In this document: one piece after another, positions 53,910 to 61,713 of the stretch
How positions within the stretch are numbered: the first letter of the stretch is position 1
How the letters are laid out: each line of letters opens with the position of its first letter
NCBI GenBank assembly: GCA_036268995.1
Contig: DATATB010000080.1
Location: 1 to 64,000, forward strand
DNA: 64,000 bases
Direction: 5' to 3'
Source: DATATB01 sp036268995
Lineage (GTDB): Bacteria; Planctomycetota; Planctomycetia; Pirellulales; PNKZ01
Notes under the pieces: generated by a model
Told to the model about the DNA's origin: nothing
Seen by the model: the letters and a program-made list of their open reading frames with translations, nothing else
The model's database searches: none
Translations under genes and position numbers: made by a program

Positions 53910-55253
53910 GTGAGCGCGAAACCAGGCAGCAATCGGCGCGAGTTTCTCAAGAAGTCGGCGGCCGCGCTGGCGGCGCCGACCATCGTGCCGGCCACGGTGT
54001 TTGCCAAGGCCGGCGAGCCGGCGCCCAGCGACCGCGTCGTGGTGGGCTCGATCGGCACCGGCGACTTGGGCCGGCGGCATCATTTGAACAACAAGCTGTT
54101 GCCCAACAAGCGGATTCAAATGGCCGCGGTGTGCGACGTGGATCGCAACCATCGCGACCAGGCGGCGACCGATTGTTTTACGAAGACCGGCAAGCCGGTC
54201 GCCATCTACAAGGACTTTCGCGACCTGTGCGACCGGCCGGACATCGACGCCGTGCTCATTGCCACGCCCGACCATTGGCACGCGCTGGCAGCCATTTATG
54301 CGATGGAGTCCGGCAAGGACGTGTATTGCGAAAAACCACTGACGCTCACGATTCACCAGGGCCGCGAAATGGTCAAAGCCGCGCGGCGCTACGGCACCGT
54401 CTTCCAGACCGGCAGCCAGCAGCGCTCCAACGACCGCTTCCGCCTGGCGTGCGAGTTGGTGCGGAATAAGAAAATCGGACAGCTCAAACGCGTCGACACG
54501 TATATCAACGGCGTCGACGCCGGCACTTGGGAAGCGCCGACCACGCCACCGCCGGAGTTGGATTGGAATTTCTGGCTCGGCCCGGCGCCGTACGCCGACT
54601 ACAGCCCGAATCGCTGCCATTACCAGTTTCGTTGGTATTCCGACTACTCGGGCGGCAAGATGACCGACTGGGGCGCGCATCACAACGACATTGCCCAATG
54701 GGGCATCGGGGCCGACGAATCGGGACCGGTGAAGGTTTCGGGCAAGGGCATGTTCTATCCGGACGGACCGCACGACGTGGCGGGCGAATTCGACGTCGAT
54801 TACACCTACGCCAATGGCGTCACGCTGCACTGTCACTCAAGCCCGATGGATCACGACCTGGAAGGGATTCCGCTGGGCAAGAAGGAAAAGATCAAGAAGC
54901 GTGAAACCAACGGCGTGCTGTTCACCGGCAGCGACGGTTGGGTATTTGTCAGCCGCAGCATGCTCGTGGCCTCGGACCCCAAGCTGTACGACACGCAGTT
55001 CACCAACGACGACACGCGACTGTATGTGAGCAAAGACCATCACGAGAACTGGCTCGATTGCATCGCCAGCCGCGAGCGTCCGATCTGTGATGTCGAGATC
55101 GGCCATCGCTCGGCCACGGTCTGCCACTTGGGCAACATCGCCATGCAACTGCGCCGCGAACTGGCGTGGGATCCGCAGAAGGAGCAGTTTGTCGACGACG
55201 AGCAGGCGAACCTGATGGTCAGCAAGCCGATGCGAGCCCCCTGGCATTTGTAA
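53910..55253 (+). CDS. Gfo/Idh/MocA-family oxidoreductase (Tat signal), second copy
   Basis: A 447-aa exported dehydrogenase. GTG 53910 is preceded by GAGGAG and gives the Tat motif NRREFLKKSAAALAAP. The Rossmann part has VVGSIGTGDLGRRHHL, then DAVLIATPDHWHALAA and EKP (YCEKPLTL). The C-terminal half has GAHHNDIAQWGIG. It differs from the paralogue at 36099-37400. The substrate is unknown; members act on sugars, inositols or sugar acids. A palindromic repeat follows its stop, then the HEAT gene. Confidence 0.9.
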   Translation: MSAKPGSNRREFLKKSAAALAAPTIVPATVFAKAGEPAPSDRVVVGSIGTGDLGRRHHLNNKLLPNKRIQMAAVCDVDRNHRDQAATDCFTKTGKPVAIYKDFRDLCDRPDIDAVLIATPDHWHALAAIYAMESGKDVYCEKPLTLTIHQGREMVKAARRYGTVFQTGSQQRSNDRFRLACELVRNKKIGQLKRVDTYINGVDAGTWEAPTTPPPELDWNFWLGPAPYADYSPNRCHYQFRWYSDYSGGKMTDWGAHHNDIAQWGIGADESGPVKVSGKGMFYPDGPHDVAGEFDVDYTYANGVTLHCHSSPMDHDLEGIPLGKKEKIKKRETNGVLFTGSDGWVFVSRSMLVASDPKLYDTQFTNDDTRLYVSKDHHENWLDCIASRERPICDVEIGHRSATVCHLGNIAMQLRRELAWDPQKEQFVDDEQANLMVSKPMRAPWHL

Positions 55254-55256
55254 GGG

Positions 55257-55371
55257 ACGGGGACCCTCACCTTGCCCTCTCCGCCTTCGACCAAGCTCAG
55301 GCCGGGGCAAGGGGGAGAGGGTTGCATCGGGCCCCTCACCCTGCCCTCTCCCACGGGGAGAGGGGTTGCGG
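55257..55371. repeat. Double palindromic repeat
   Basis: Two adjacent inverted repeats: CCCTC..TTGCCCTCTCC against GGGGCAAGGGGGAGAGGG, then CCCTCACCCTGCCCTCTCCC against GGGGAGAGGGG. This is the dispersed CCTCACCCTGCCCTCTCC-type element seen in many bacterial genomes. It lies between the dehydrogenase stop and the HEAT gene. It may affect 3'-end stability but has no T run. Confidence 0.65.
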
Positions 55372-55422
55372 GACAGATCGAACACCAATCAGCCTATTTT
55401 GTAATTGCAGGACGAAACGACT

Positions 55423-56178
55423 ATGGCGAACGTCAACGAACTGGCCAAACAACTGGGCTCGAGCGATCAGGTCAAGGTGTACCAGGCCAAGCAGGAAATG
55501 GTGCTGCTCACCGCCGAGGCCGGCGCGCCGGGCAAAGATCGGCAGCGATCGGACATGGCGGCCGAAATGGCCAAGTGTCTGGCCACTGAAAAGGAACAGA
55601 AGGACAACAAGGGCAAAGTGAGCAAAGTGCCCGAGTTGAACGCGCAAGCTCGATCGCTCGTGTGCCGCTATCTGGCCAATGTCGGCGATCAGTCGGAAGC
55701 GGCGGCGCTGGAGCGTGCGATGCAGGATTTTGACGTGCGAGAAATGGCTCGCTGGGCCTTGTCGCGAATGACCTGCCAGGCGGCGACCGATGCGCTGGCC
55801 AAGGCGGCGAAGACCGGCATCGGCGATGAGTTTCGCGTGGGAGCGATCAATGCCCTGGCCGGCCGCTCGGGCTCGAATGTGCGCGAGACGCTCGTGGCCT
55901 GTGCGGGCAGTGGCAGCCCGCAGGTTCGGCTGGCGGCCATTGAAGCGCTGGCCAGCGATGCCGATCCGGGCAACGATGCGGTCCTGGCGAAAGCCGCAGT
56001 TGGCGAGGGAGTTCGGGCCGGCAAACGCGTCGCCAAGGCACGCTTGCGACTGGCGGAAAACTTGGTGGCTGCCGGGCAAAAGCAGGCTGGCCGGCAGATT
56101 TATCAACAAATCGCCGACGGCAAATACGACCGGGCACAGCAAAAGGCAGCTCAGGCCGCGCTCAAGCGAATCGGCTGA
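55423..56178 (+). CDS. HEAT-repeat protein
   Basis: A 251-aa, all-helical protein. Repeats such as DFDVREMARWALSRM, EFRVGAINALAGRSG and SPQVRLAAIEALAS are HEAT/PBS-type alpha-solenoid units. No signal peptide is visible from ATG 55423; a TTG start 18 bases earlier is less likely. The role is probably a scaffold or binding protein. It follows the dehydrogenase in the same direction and might be cotranscribed. Confidence 0.75.
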   Translation: MANVNELAKQLGSSDQVKVYQAKQEMVLLTAEAGAPGKDRQRSDMAAEMAKCLATEKEQKDNKGKVSKVPELNAQARSLVCRYLANVGDQSEAAALERAMQDFDVREMARWALSRMTCQAATDALAKAAKTGIGDEFRVGAINALAGRSGSNVRETLVACAGSGSPQVRLAAIEALASDADPGNDAVLAKAAVGEGVRAGKRVAKARLRLAENLVAAGQKQAGRQIYQQIADGKYDRAQQKAAQAALKRIG

Positions 56179-56323
56179 AGTCCTTTGTCGGCTGGTAGTT
56201 GCGGATTTTTGTGCGATTCTCCGCGCGCGCCCATTTCTGCGTGCCAAACTCTAGTAGGCCGCGGCACAGCGCCGCGCGCCACCGCTGCGTTTCGCTGAAA
56301 ACCGCTCGAGAGAGGCCAGAACC

Positions 56324-56962
56324 ATGTCGACGAAGCTCGTGAGCACCTTGGGAATCGCTGGTTTGTGGCTCTGCACGTCGGCGGCCGTGAGGGCAGGTGA
56401 GCCGGCACCGGGCACGATGCATTTCGTCCAGGTTCCGGGGGTGGGCGGCGCGCAGGAAGGCGCCGACATCAACGTTCCGCTGTCGTCACGCGCCGTGGCC
56501 GACTCGCCTGTGAAGATCATGAATTTCAGCCGCGAGACGATGCGCTACCAGATCTCGCGTACCAGCGGCAAGACCTGGACCGATTTCTACAGCCTGCCCA
56601 GCGGCAAGCTGCATCAGTTCAATGCCGATCCGCGCAGCGAATCGTCGATCGTTCGCACGCTCAATGGCTCGAGCACGCCGGGCTATGTGTTCATCCGCTA
56701 TCCCGTCCCCGGCGGCTTCGAGAGCTTCAAACTGCTGGGCAACAATGCATATGGCTACGTAATCAATGCCAACGGCTACGGCGAGATCGTCGAGCCGAAC
56801 CTGGCGGGCCAGCCCGTGCCGCGCGTCGCGCGAGGCGCGCAGGAGTTGCAGTTGTTCCAGCTTTATGCCAACCACTGCTACTTCGACCGGCAGCCCGACC
56901 AGCCGACGCCGCCGCCGGGCCCATTCATGCCGCGGCAATCGAATCTGCCCCGCAGCCAATGA
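56324..56962 (+). CDS. Secreted hypothetical protein (212 aa)
   Basis: A signal peptide (LVSTLGIAGLWLCTSAAVRA) is followed by a ~185-residue mature part rich in Tyr, Asn and Gly, with no recognised domain. The C-terminus is Pro-rich (PDQPTPPPGPFMP). It probably acts outside the cytoplasm. Composition suggests a small beta-rich fold. It is not close to any recognised partner. Confidence 0.6.
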   Translation: MSTKLVSTLGIAGLWLCTSAAVRAGEPAPGTMHFVQVPGVGGAQEGADINVPLSSRAVADSPVKIMNFSRETMRYQISRTSGKTWTDFYSLPSGKLHQFNADPRSESSIVRTLNGSSTPGYVFIRYPVPGGFESFKLLGNNAYGYVINANGYGEIVEPNLAGQPVPRVARGAQELQLFQLYANHCYFDRQPDQPTPPPGPFMPRQSNLPRSQ

Positions 56963-56966
56963 TCTC

Positions 56967-57054
56967 GTAGCGGAAGTCGTGAAGCTTCGGACGGATCGAG
57001 CCGAGTGGGTCGGGATTCTCACGAGCGCATCGGAATTCTCACGAATTCCGCTAC
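56967..57054. repeat. Inverted repeat with an 88-base span
   Basis: GTAGCGGAAGTCGTGA pairs with TCACGAATTCCGCTAC, with one mismatch, around a central direct repeat (ATTCTCACGAGCG / ATTCTCACGAATT). It lies between convergent genes. It resembles a mobile-repeat remnant; related sequence occurs at ~53410. Confidence 0.6.
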
Positions 57055-57066
57055 CGCTATGCCGCA

Positions 57067-57855
57067 TCACGGGCGCCGGCGGTTAACCTGTTGGAACATC
57101 CAGGGTACGACGCCCTCGGGATCGGCGTAGGCCGGCGTCCAACTGTTGTGGCCCACGCCTGGATACTCGGTGTAGCGCGGGTGTCCGCCGGCGCTGCGGA
57201 TGGCCTCGATCATCTTGCGGCTGCGCTCGACGGGCACGGCCGGGTCTTCGGCGCCGTGGATGGCCCAAATCGGCACATTTTTCAGCCGAGCGGCCTGCTG
57301 CTCGTCGCCACCGCCGCAAATCGGCACCACCGCGGCAAACCGCTCGGGAAACATCGTGGCCAGCGCCCAAGTGCCGTAGCCGCCCATCGACAGCCCGGTG
57401 AGATACTCGCGCTGGCGGTCGACCGGATATTTCTGTTCGATCTCGTCGAGCATGCCGATTACGGCCCGGCCCTGGGGATTCAGCTCGCCGGCAGGGCTCG
57501 ACTCCTTGTCCGACCAGTTGACGTCCACCCATTTTTCGCCCGACGGACACTGCGGAGCAATCAGAAAGCACGGGTATCGGGCTCGATACGCATCGCTTGC
57601 CATCAACTCGGGCAGGTAGAGCAACTGCAAGCGGTTGTCGGTGCCGCGCTCGCCCGCCCCGTGCAAGTACAGCACCACCGGGTATTTCTTCCCGGGCTCG
57701 AGATGCTCGGGCTTGAGCAGTCGGTAAGCGAAGACCTGGCGTGTCGGGCCGCTGTCCAAGACATATTCGTGCGCTTCGTAACGCTGGACCGTCTCGTCGG
57801 CAGGAGGCATGGGGGCCAATCCCAGGGCAGTGATGGCAAGGGTCAACAGGTACAT
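57067..57855 (-). CDS. Exported alpha/beta hydrolase (predicted peptidase/esterase)
   Basis: A 262-aa protein with a short signal-like N-terminus (MYLLTLAITALGLAP). The fold is dienelactone-hydrolase/prolyl-oligopeptidase-like: YLHGAGERGTDN, nucleophile GLSMGGYG, HGAEDPAVP (acid) and GHNSWTP (His). Such short secreted enzymes are annotated as predicted peptidases or carbohydrate esterases. It is divergent from the phytanoyl-CoA dioxygenase-like gene. Confidence 0.82.
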   Translation of the reverse strand: MYLLTLAITALGLAPMPPADETVQRYEAHEYVLDSGPTRQVFAYRLLKPEHLEPGKKYPVVLYLHGAGERGTDNRLQLLYLPELMASDAYRARYPCFLIAPQCPSGEKWVDVNWSDKESSPAGELNPQGRAVIGMLDEIEQKYPVDRQREYLTGLSMGGYGTWALATMFPERFAAVVPICGGGDEQQAARLKNVPIWAIHGAEDPAVPVERSRKMIEAIRSAGGHPRYTEYPGVGHNSWTPAYADPEGVVPWMFQQVNRRRP

Positions 57856-58069
57856 GGCGCGGAGTCTCGCGAGTGGTCGTTGGCTCGGCGGCCGAAACGG
57901 GCATGGATGGGCCGGCGAGACGCCTGCGAGTTTAGCATCAATTCGCCCACGCCGCCGCAGTGCTTGCCCGCGAGCCGCGATTGCGGCACAATTTTGTAGC
58001 CTGCCCGTTAGATGCAGGACGTCGCGGCGGTTCCACCATGTTTTTGCACTTTCAAGGTCTTTCACGGCT

Positions 58070-58948
58070 ATGGTCAACGACCTGTCAATGCGTCATGCCC
58101 CGGTGTCCGACCTTATTCGATCTCCCGCCAGCAAGGCCGAGTGGGCCGAGTATCGGCTGACGGGCGAGCAGCTCGAATTCTACGAGCGCGAGGGCTACGT
58201 GGCCGGTGTCCGGCTGCTGACGGACGAGCAAGTCGACCGCCTGCGCGCGGAATTGCAAGAGCTGACCAATCCGTCGCATCCGGGCAACAAGCTGTTCTAC
58301 GAGTATCATTCCAACGAATCGGTCGACACCAGCCGCGTGCTGTTTCACGCCCTAGGCGCGTGGCGGATCATGCCGGGCTTTCACGATATCTTGTGGAACC
58401 CGCGCTTCACGGTGCCGGCCTCGCAGTTGCTGGGCGGGGCCGTGCGCTTTTGGCACGACCAGTTGTTTTGCAAGCCGGCCCAGCATGGCGGCGTCGTGGC
58501 CTGGCACCAGGACTATTCGTACTGGACGCGCACGCAGCCGATGGCGCACCTGACCTGCTGGATCGGCCTGGACGATGCCACCGCCGACAATGGCTGCTTG
58601 CAATATATTCCCGGCAGCCATCATTGGCCCTTGCTGCCGGTGACCGGGCTGGCGGGCGACATGCACGCCATCCAATCGGTGCTTAACGACGAGCAAAAGC
58701 GGCAGTTCAAGCCGGTGGCGATCGAATTGAAGAAGGGCGAGTGCAGCTTTCATCATCCGCTGATGGTGCACGGATCATACGAGAATCGAACCGACCGGCC
58801 GCGGCGTGCGACCGTCATCAACGCCATCCGCGATGGCGTGCACAGTGCGTCGTCCGAGGCATTGCTGGATGGCGTGCCAGCCGTGCCCGAAGGCCAAACC
58901 GTGGACGGCCAGTTCTTTCCCTTGCTCTACGATCCGGCAGGCACATAA
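58070..58948 (+). CDS. Phytanoyl-CoA dioxygenase-family protein
   Basis: A 292-aa Fe(II)/2-oxoglutarate-dependent oxygenase-like protein. The 2-His-1-carboxylate facial triad is visible as WHQDYSYW (His-x-Asp) and the distal His in HHPLMVHGSYEN, with Arg in the RPRRATV binding motif. GCLQYIPGSH is also typical. The substrate is unknown. Translation starts at ATG 58070, with 58088 an alternative. A long palindromic repeat follows its stop. Confidence 0.85.
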   Translation: MVNDLSMRHAPVSDLIRSPASKAEWAEYRLTGEQLEFYEREGYVAGVRLLTDEQVDRLRAELQELTNPSHPGNKLFYEYHSNESVDTSRVLFHALGAWRIMPGFHDILWNPRFTVPASQLLGGAVRFWHDQLFCKPAQHGGVVAWHQDYSYWTRTQPMAHLTCWIGLDDATADNGCLQYIPGSHHWPLLPVTGLAGDMHAIQSVLNDEQKRQFKPVAIELKKGECSFHHPLMVHGSYENRTDRPRRATVINAIRDGVHSASSEALLDGVPAVPEGQTVDGQFFPLLYDPAGT

Positions 58949-58963
58949 AACGTGGGGAGTTGA

Positions 58964-59045
58964 CCACGGATGACACGGATCGCACGGATAAAAAAGAGAT
59001 AAAAAGGCCCATCGGTTTATCCGTGCTCATCCGTGAAATCCGTGG
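58964..59045. repeat. Palindromic ATCCGTGG-type repeat
   Basis: CCACGGAT and ACACGGAT on the left pair with ATCCGTG and ATCCGTGG on the right, giving an imperfect ~82-base hairpin. This motif is dispersed in many bacterial genomes. It lies 15 bases after the oxygenase stop. Confidence 0.65.
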
Positions 59046-59109
59046 TTGTTTTCTTCTTTACGGATATGCTTCGCGGCGTTTGAAGGGCCATGCCTGCGCG
59101 AGCGCGCAT

Positions 59110-59147
59110 AAAAAAAGCGGGGCGCCCGCCAATACCGAGCGTCCCGC
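59110..59147 (-). terminator. Intrinsic terminator of the minus-strand RNA candidate
   Basis: A 9-bp stem, GCGGGACGC/GCGCCCCGC with one G-T wobble on the RNA, and a 13-nt loop, followed by seven T. It faces minus-strand transcription and serves no known protein gene. Confidence 0.65.
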
Positions 59148-59214
59148 CACACGGGGGTGAAAAGGCCAATCTGGAAGGCCGGCGCGATCAGCCAAAGGCG
59201 CGGCAATCGTCCGA
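59110..59214 (-). ncRNA. Candidate minus-strand small RNA (~105 nt)
   Basis: A promoter-like pair at 59222-59249 and the terminator at 59110-59147 bracket ~105 bases that have no protein-coding signature. Together they define a stand-alone RNA. The sequence contains GC-rich stems. It does not match 6S, SRP or tmRNA motifs that I can recall. Its direction opposes the flanking plus-strand genes. Confidence 0.45.
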
Positions 59215-59221
59215 CAAAAAA

Positions 59222-59249
59222 ACTCTACTTCGTCACCGGCTGCTGTCAA
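59222..59249 (-). promoter_or_regulatory. Sigma70-like promoter
   Basis: TTGACA (perfect -35), 16-nt spacer, TAGAGT (4/6 match to -10). The next few bases are a T-rich discriminator, and the predicted start is ~59214. It points toward the minus-strand terminator at 59110-59147. Confidence 0.5.
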
Positions 59250-59607
59250 ATCGGTGCCGGCCCCAGACGCGGCGCGTCGAAAATCTTCGGGGACAATCGT
59301 GCCGCTTGGTAGCAAGACCCCCGTGTTCTTGACAGCCCGCGTCGACTAAACTTACAAAGTGGCCCGGCTGCCTGGGGCCCCTTACGATCGAAATTCAAAT
59401 GCGAGTTGCCAGGCCGACGAGCCAAAGGTCGAAGTCATGTCGAGCGTTATTCCATCGTCGCCATCCGAAATCGCCCGGCGCTCCATCCACCTTCCGTCTC
59501 CGTTTGCAGGAGAAGGGGCCGGGATGAGAGCTTCGGAAATCGCCGGTCAGCTCGGCGCCAGGCCGTCGCTGGCGAGCCCGCTGGGCGGCGTCGAGGGCCT
59601 GCATGCG

Positions 59608-59799
59608 ATGGCCGAAGAAGAGGACGACGAATTCAGCGAAGAGGATTTCGACGATGATTTTGATGACGACTTCGAAGAGGACTTGGACGACGATCTGAAG
59701 GAATTCGAAGATACGATCGAAAACGCGCCAGACGAAGACGACTCAGACGAAGACGAGGATGAAGTCGGCGAGCCGTTTGAAGAAGACGACGATTTTTAA
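59608..59799 (+). CDS. Very acidic small protein (63 aa)
   Basis: Starts at ATG 59608 and is almost entirely Asp/Glu with Phe spaced at intervals (EEDFDDDFDDDFEEDLDDDL). It ends in EEDDDF. No fold is recognised. A longer in-frame start at 59524 would prepend unlikely residues. Proteins of this kind occur in planctomycetes and may bind cations, nucleoid proteins or ribosomal proteins. The acidic composition is far too consistent to be chance. Confidence 0.65.
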   Translation: MAEEEDDEFSEEDFDDDFDDDFEEDLDDDLKEFEDTIENAPDEDDSDEDEDEVGEPFEEDDDF

Positions 59800-59903
59800 A
59801 CTCGCGGCTGGGCGGCCCGCTGATTGCGATCAGCGCCCCGGCCCGGCTAAGCATGAGGCTTTGCGGCGTTCAACACTCCGACTTTACGGGGAGGCAAGCG
59901 AGT

Positions 59904-60374
59904 ATGTCACGTCCAGATGAATCGTATTCGCACGGCGGCGAATTGCCCGAAGCGCTGGTCGCCAGCTTTCGCGACCAGAGCCAATTGGACTTCGATCTGG
60001 CTTTTTTCGATTCCCTGCTCCAGCGCGAGCCGGATTACATCGACGTGCTCCGCTGCCAGGGCGAACTGCTCACCCGCAAAGGCCAGCACGAGCGGGCTTT
60101 GACGATCGACCGCCGCCTGGTGTCGCTGCTCCCCTCGGACAGTTACGTCCTCTACAACCTGGCGTGCAGCCTGGCCTTGCTGGGCGAGCCGCAAGAAGCC
60201 ATCGCCGCGCTGCGCCGTTCGCTCCAGTGCGGCTACGCCGACCTCGATTATCTGAAAATCGACAGTGATTTGGATACGCTACGTGGCGAGCCCGAATACC
60301 TCGCGCTGCTCAGCGATTACAGCGTCGACGAACCGAGCGAGCCGGCCGGCGAAGCCGAAGCCGAAGCCGATTAG
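59904..60374 (+). CDS. TPR-repeat protein
   Basis: A 156-aa protein with two to three tetratricopeptide units: FFDSLLQREPDYIDVLRCQGE, then GQHERALTIDRRLVSLLP and YNLACSLALLGEPQEAIAAL. ATG 59904 has GGGGAGG 10 nt upstream. The C-terminus is acidic (EAEAEAD). It should mediate protein-protein contact. It is close to the purine nucleoside phosphorylase gene in the same direction. Confidence 0.78.
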   Translation: MSRPDESYSHGGELPEALVASFRDQSQLDFDLAFFDSLLQREPDYIDVLRCQGELLTRKGQHERALTIDRRLVSLLPSDSYVLYNLACSLALLGEPQEAIAALRRSLQCGYADLDYLKIDSDLDTLRGEPEYLALLSDYSVDEPSEPAGEAEAEAD

Positions 60375-60440
60375 GCCGGCCTCCGTCGTTTGGACCCAGG
60401 CCAGTCGCTGGAGAGGATCGCGTCAGGGAGGATTTCGACC

Positions 60441-61271
60441 GTGCAGCAGCTTTGGGAGCAGATCGAGCAAGCGGCCAGTGCCATTCGCGGCCATTGGGAC
60501 CGCACGCCCCGCGTCGGCATCATCCTGGGCACCGGCCTGGGCAGCCTCGCACAGCAGATCACCGACGCGGTCCGCATCGAATATGCGTCGCTGCCGCACT
60601 TCCCCCGCTCGACGGCCATCGGCCACGCGGGCCAGCTCGTTTGCGGCATGCTCGAAGGCGTGCCGGTCGTGGCGATGGAAGGCCGGTTTCATGCGTACGA
60701 AGGTTATTCCTACCAGCAAATCACCTTTCCCGTGCGGGTGATGAAGGCCCTGGGCGCCGAACTGCTGGTGGTCTCCAACGCCTGCGGCGGCTTGAACCCG
60801 CAATATCGCTGCGGCGATATCATGCTGATCGAAGACCACATCAATCTGATGAACGGCAATCCGCTGATCGGGGTCAACGACGAGCGGCTGGGTCCGCGCT
60901 TCCCCGACATGTGCCGGCCGTACGACTCGGCACTCGTCGATCGCGCCTTGGAAATCGCGCGGAAGGAAAACTTCGCGGCGCACCGCGGCGTGTACGTCGC
61001 CGTCACCGGCCCGAACCTGGAAACTCGGGCCGAATATCGCTTTTTGCGGCTAATCGGCGCCGACGTGGTCGGCATGTCGACGGTGCCGGAAGTCATCGTG
61101 GCCGCCCATGCCGGCCTGCGCGTGCTCGGTCTTTCGATCGTGACCGACCTCTGCCTGCCCGACGCCCTGCAACCCGCCAAGATCGAGCACATCCTCGCCC
61201 ACGCCGCCGCCGCCGAACCCAAGCTGCGTAAAATCGTGCTGGGCATTTTAAAGGCCGAGCGGCAAAGCTGA
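60441..61271 (+). CDS. Purine nucleoside phosphorylase (trimeric PNP/MTAP family)
   Basis: A 276-aa enzyme that cleaves purine nucleosides with phosphate. Motifs are ILGTGLGSLA (phosphate loop), SNACGGLNPQ, GPNLETRAEYR and GADVVGMSTVPE. In the base-binding strand the usual Asn of the PNP motif is Asp (SIVTDLCLPD), as in MTAP-like enzymes. This may shift specificity toward adenine nucleosides. GTG 60441 has GGGAGG 9 nt upstream. It follows the TPR gene in the same direction. Confidence 0.9.
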   Translation: MQQLWEQIEQAASAIRGHWDRTPRVGIILGTGLGSLAQQITDAVRIEYASLPHFPRSTAIGHAGQLVCGMLEGVPVVAMEGRFHAYEGYSYQQITFPVRVMKALGAELLVVSNACGGLNPQYRCGDIMLIEDHINLMNGNPLIGVNDERLGPRFPDMCRPYDSALVDRALEIARKENFAAHRGVYVAVTGPNLETRAEYRFLRLIGADVVGMSTVPEVIVAAHAGLRVLGLSIVTDLCLPDALQPAKIEHILAHAAAAEPKLRKIVLGILKAERQS

Positions 61272-61282
61272 CAGATTTGTAG

Positions 61283-61299
61283 GGTGGGCATTGCCCACC
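61283..61299. repeat. Short perfect palindrome (GGTGGGCA/TGCCCACC)
   Basis: A 17-base inverted repeat just after the PNP stop. It resembles the widespread GGTGGGCA-type repeat and has no T run. Confidence 0.5.
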
Positions 61300-61315
61300 A
61301 TCCGGAGCCATCCTC

Positions 61316-61432
61316 ATGGCCAATCGCAATTCGCGTCCCACCGCCCGCATGCCGGCCACCAAATTTCCGAACCTCCGCAAGAAGCTGCTGAAAAAGCCTT
61401 CGTCGCAGACGCCAAGGAAAAAAGGGCGGTAG
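61316..61432 (+). CDS. Tiny basic ORF (38 aa)
   Basis: ATG 61316 to TAG 61432. The residues are mostly Lys, Arg, Pro and Ser, in a pattern like KFPNLRKKLLKKPS. No homologue is recognised. A weak GGAG lies upstream. It may be a small nucleic-acid-binding protein or chance. Confidence 0.35.
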   Translation: MANRNSRPTARMPATKFPNLRKKLLKKPSSQTPRKKGR

Positions 61433-61496
61433 GCGGTGCCGCGTGATCCGCTTCGATAGTCGCGCAAACGGCATCCGCGTGAGCAATCCCTTTCCG

Positions 61497-61593
61497 TAGC
61501 CCAGGCGTTCATGCCTCGGAACCGCGACCGCCCGCCACGTTGTGATCGGGGCTTTAGCCCCTTGTCACGATCGAGGCATGAATGCCTCGGCTA
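61497..61593. repeat. Long palindromic repeat upstream of ileS
   Basis: TAGCCCAGGCGTTCATGCCTCG and its near-perfect inverse (20 of 22 matched) enclose GATCGGGGCTTTAGCCCC and CACGATC. It is an ~97-base cruciform-capable element, of the dispersed GGGGCTTTAGCCCC type. No T run. Confidence 0.65.
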
Positions 61594-61713
61594 GGGAAAT
61601 GGCTCGTTGCGTTTGGCAACTGCACCCCGGCCCGGCCTTTGGCGATTGAAAAAAACGCCCTGCGCTGATTTACTGCAAGTCTTTCGCTCGGCCACACTAG
61701 CGCGATTGACCGC

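Noticed and set aside
59058..59315. Minus-strand 85-codon frame across the small-RNA candidate
   Set aside because: No ribosome site or recognisable domain. It spans a promoter and a terminator, so a protein is unlikely.
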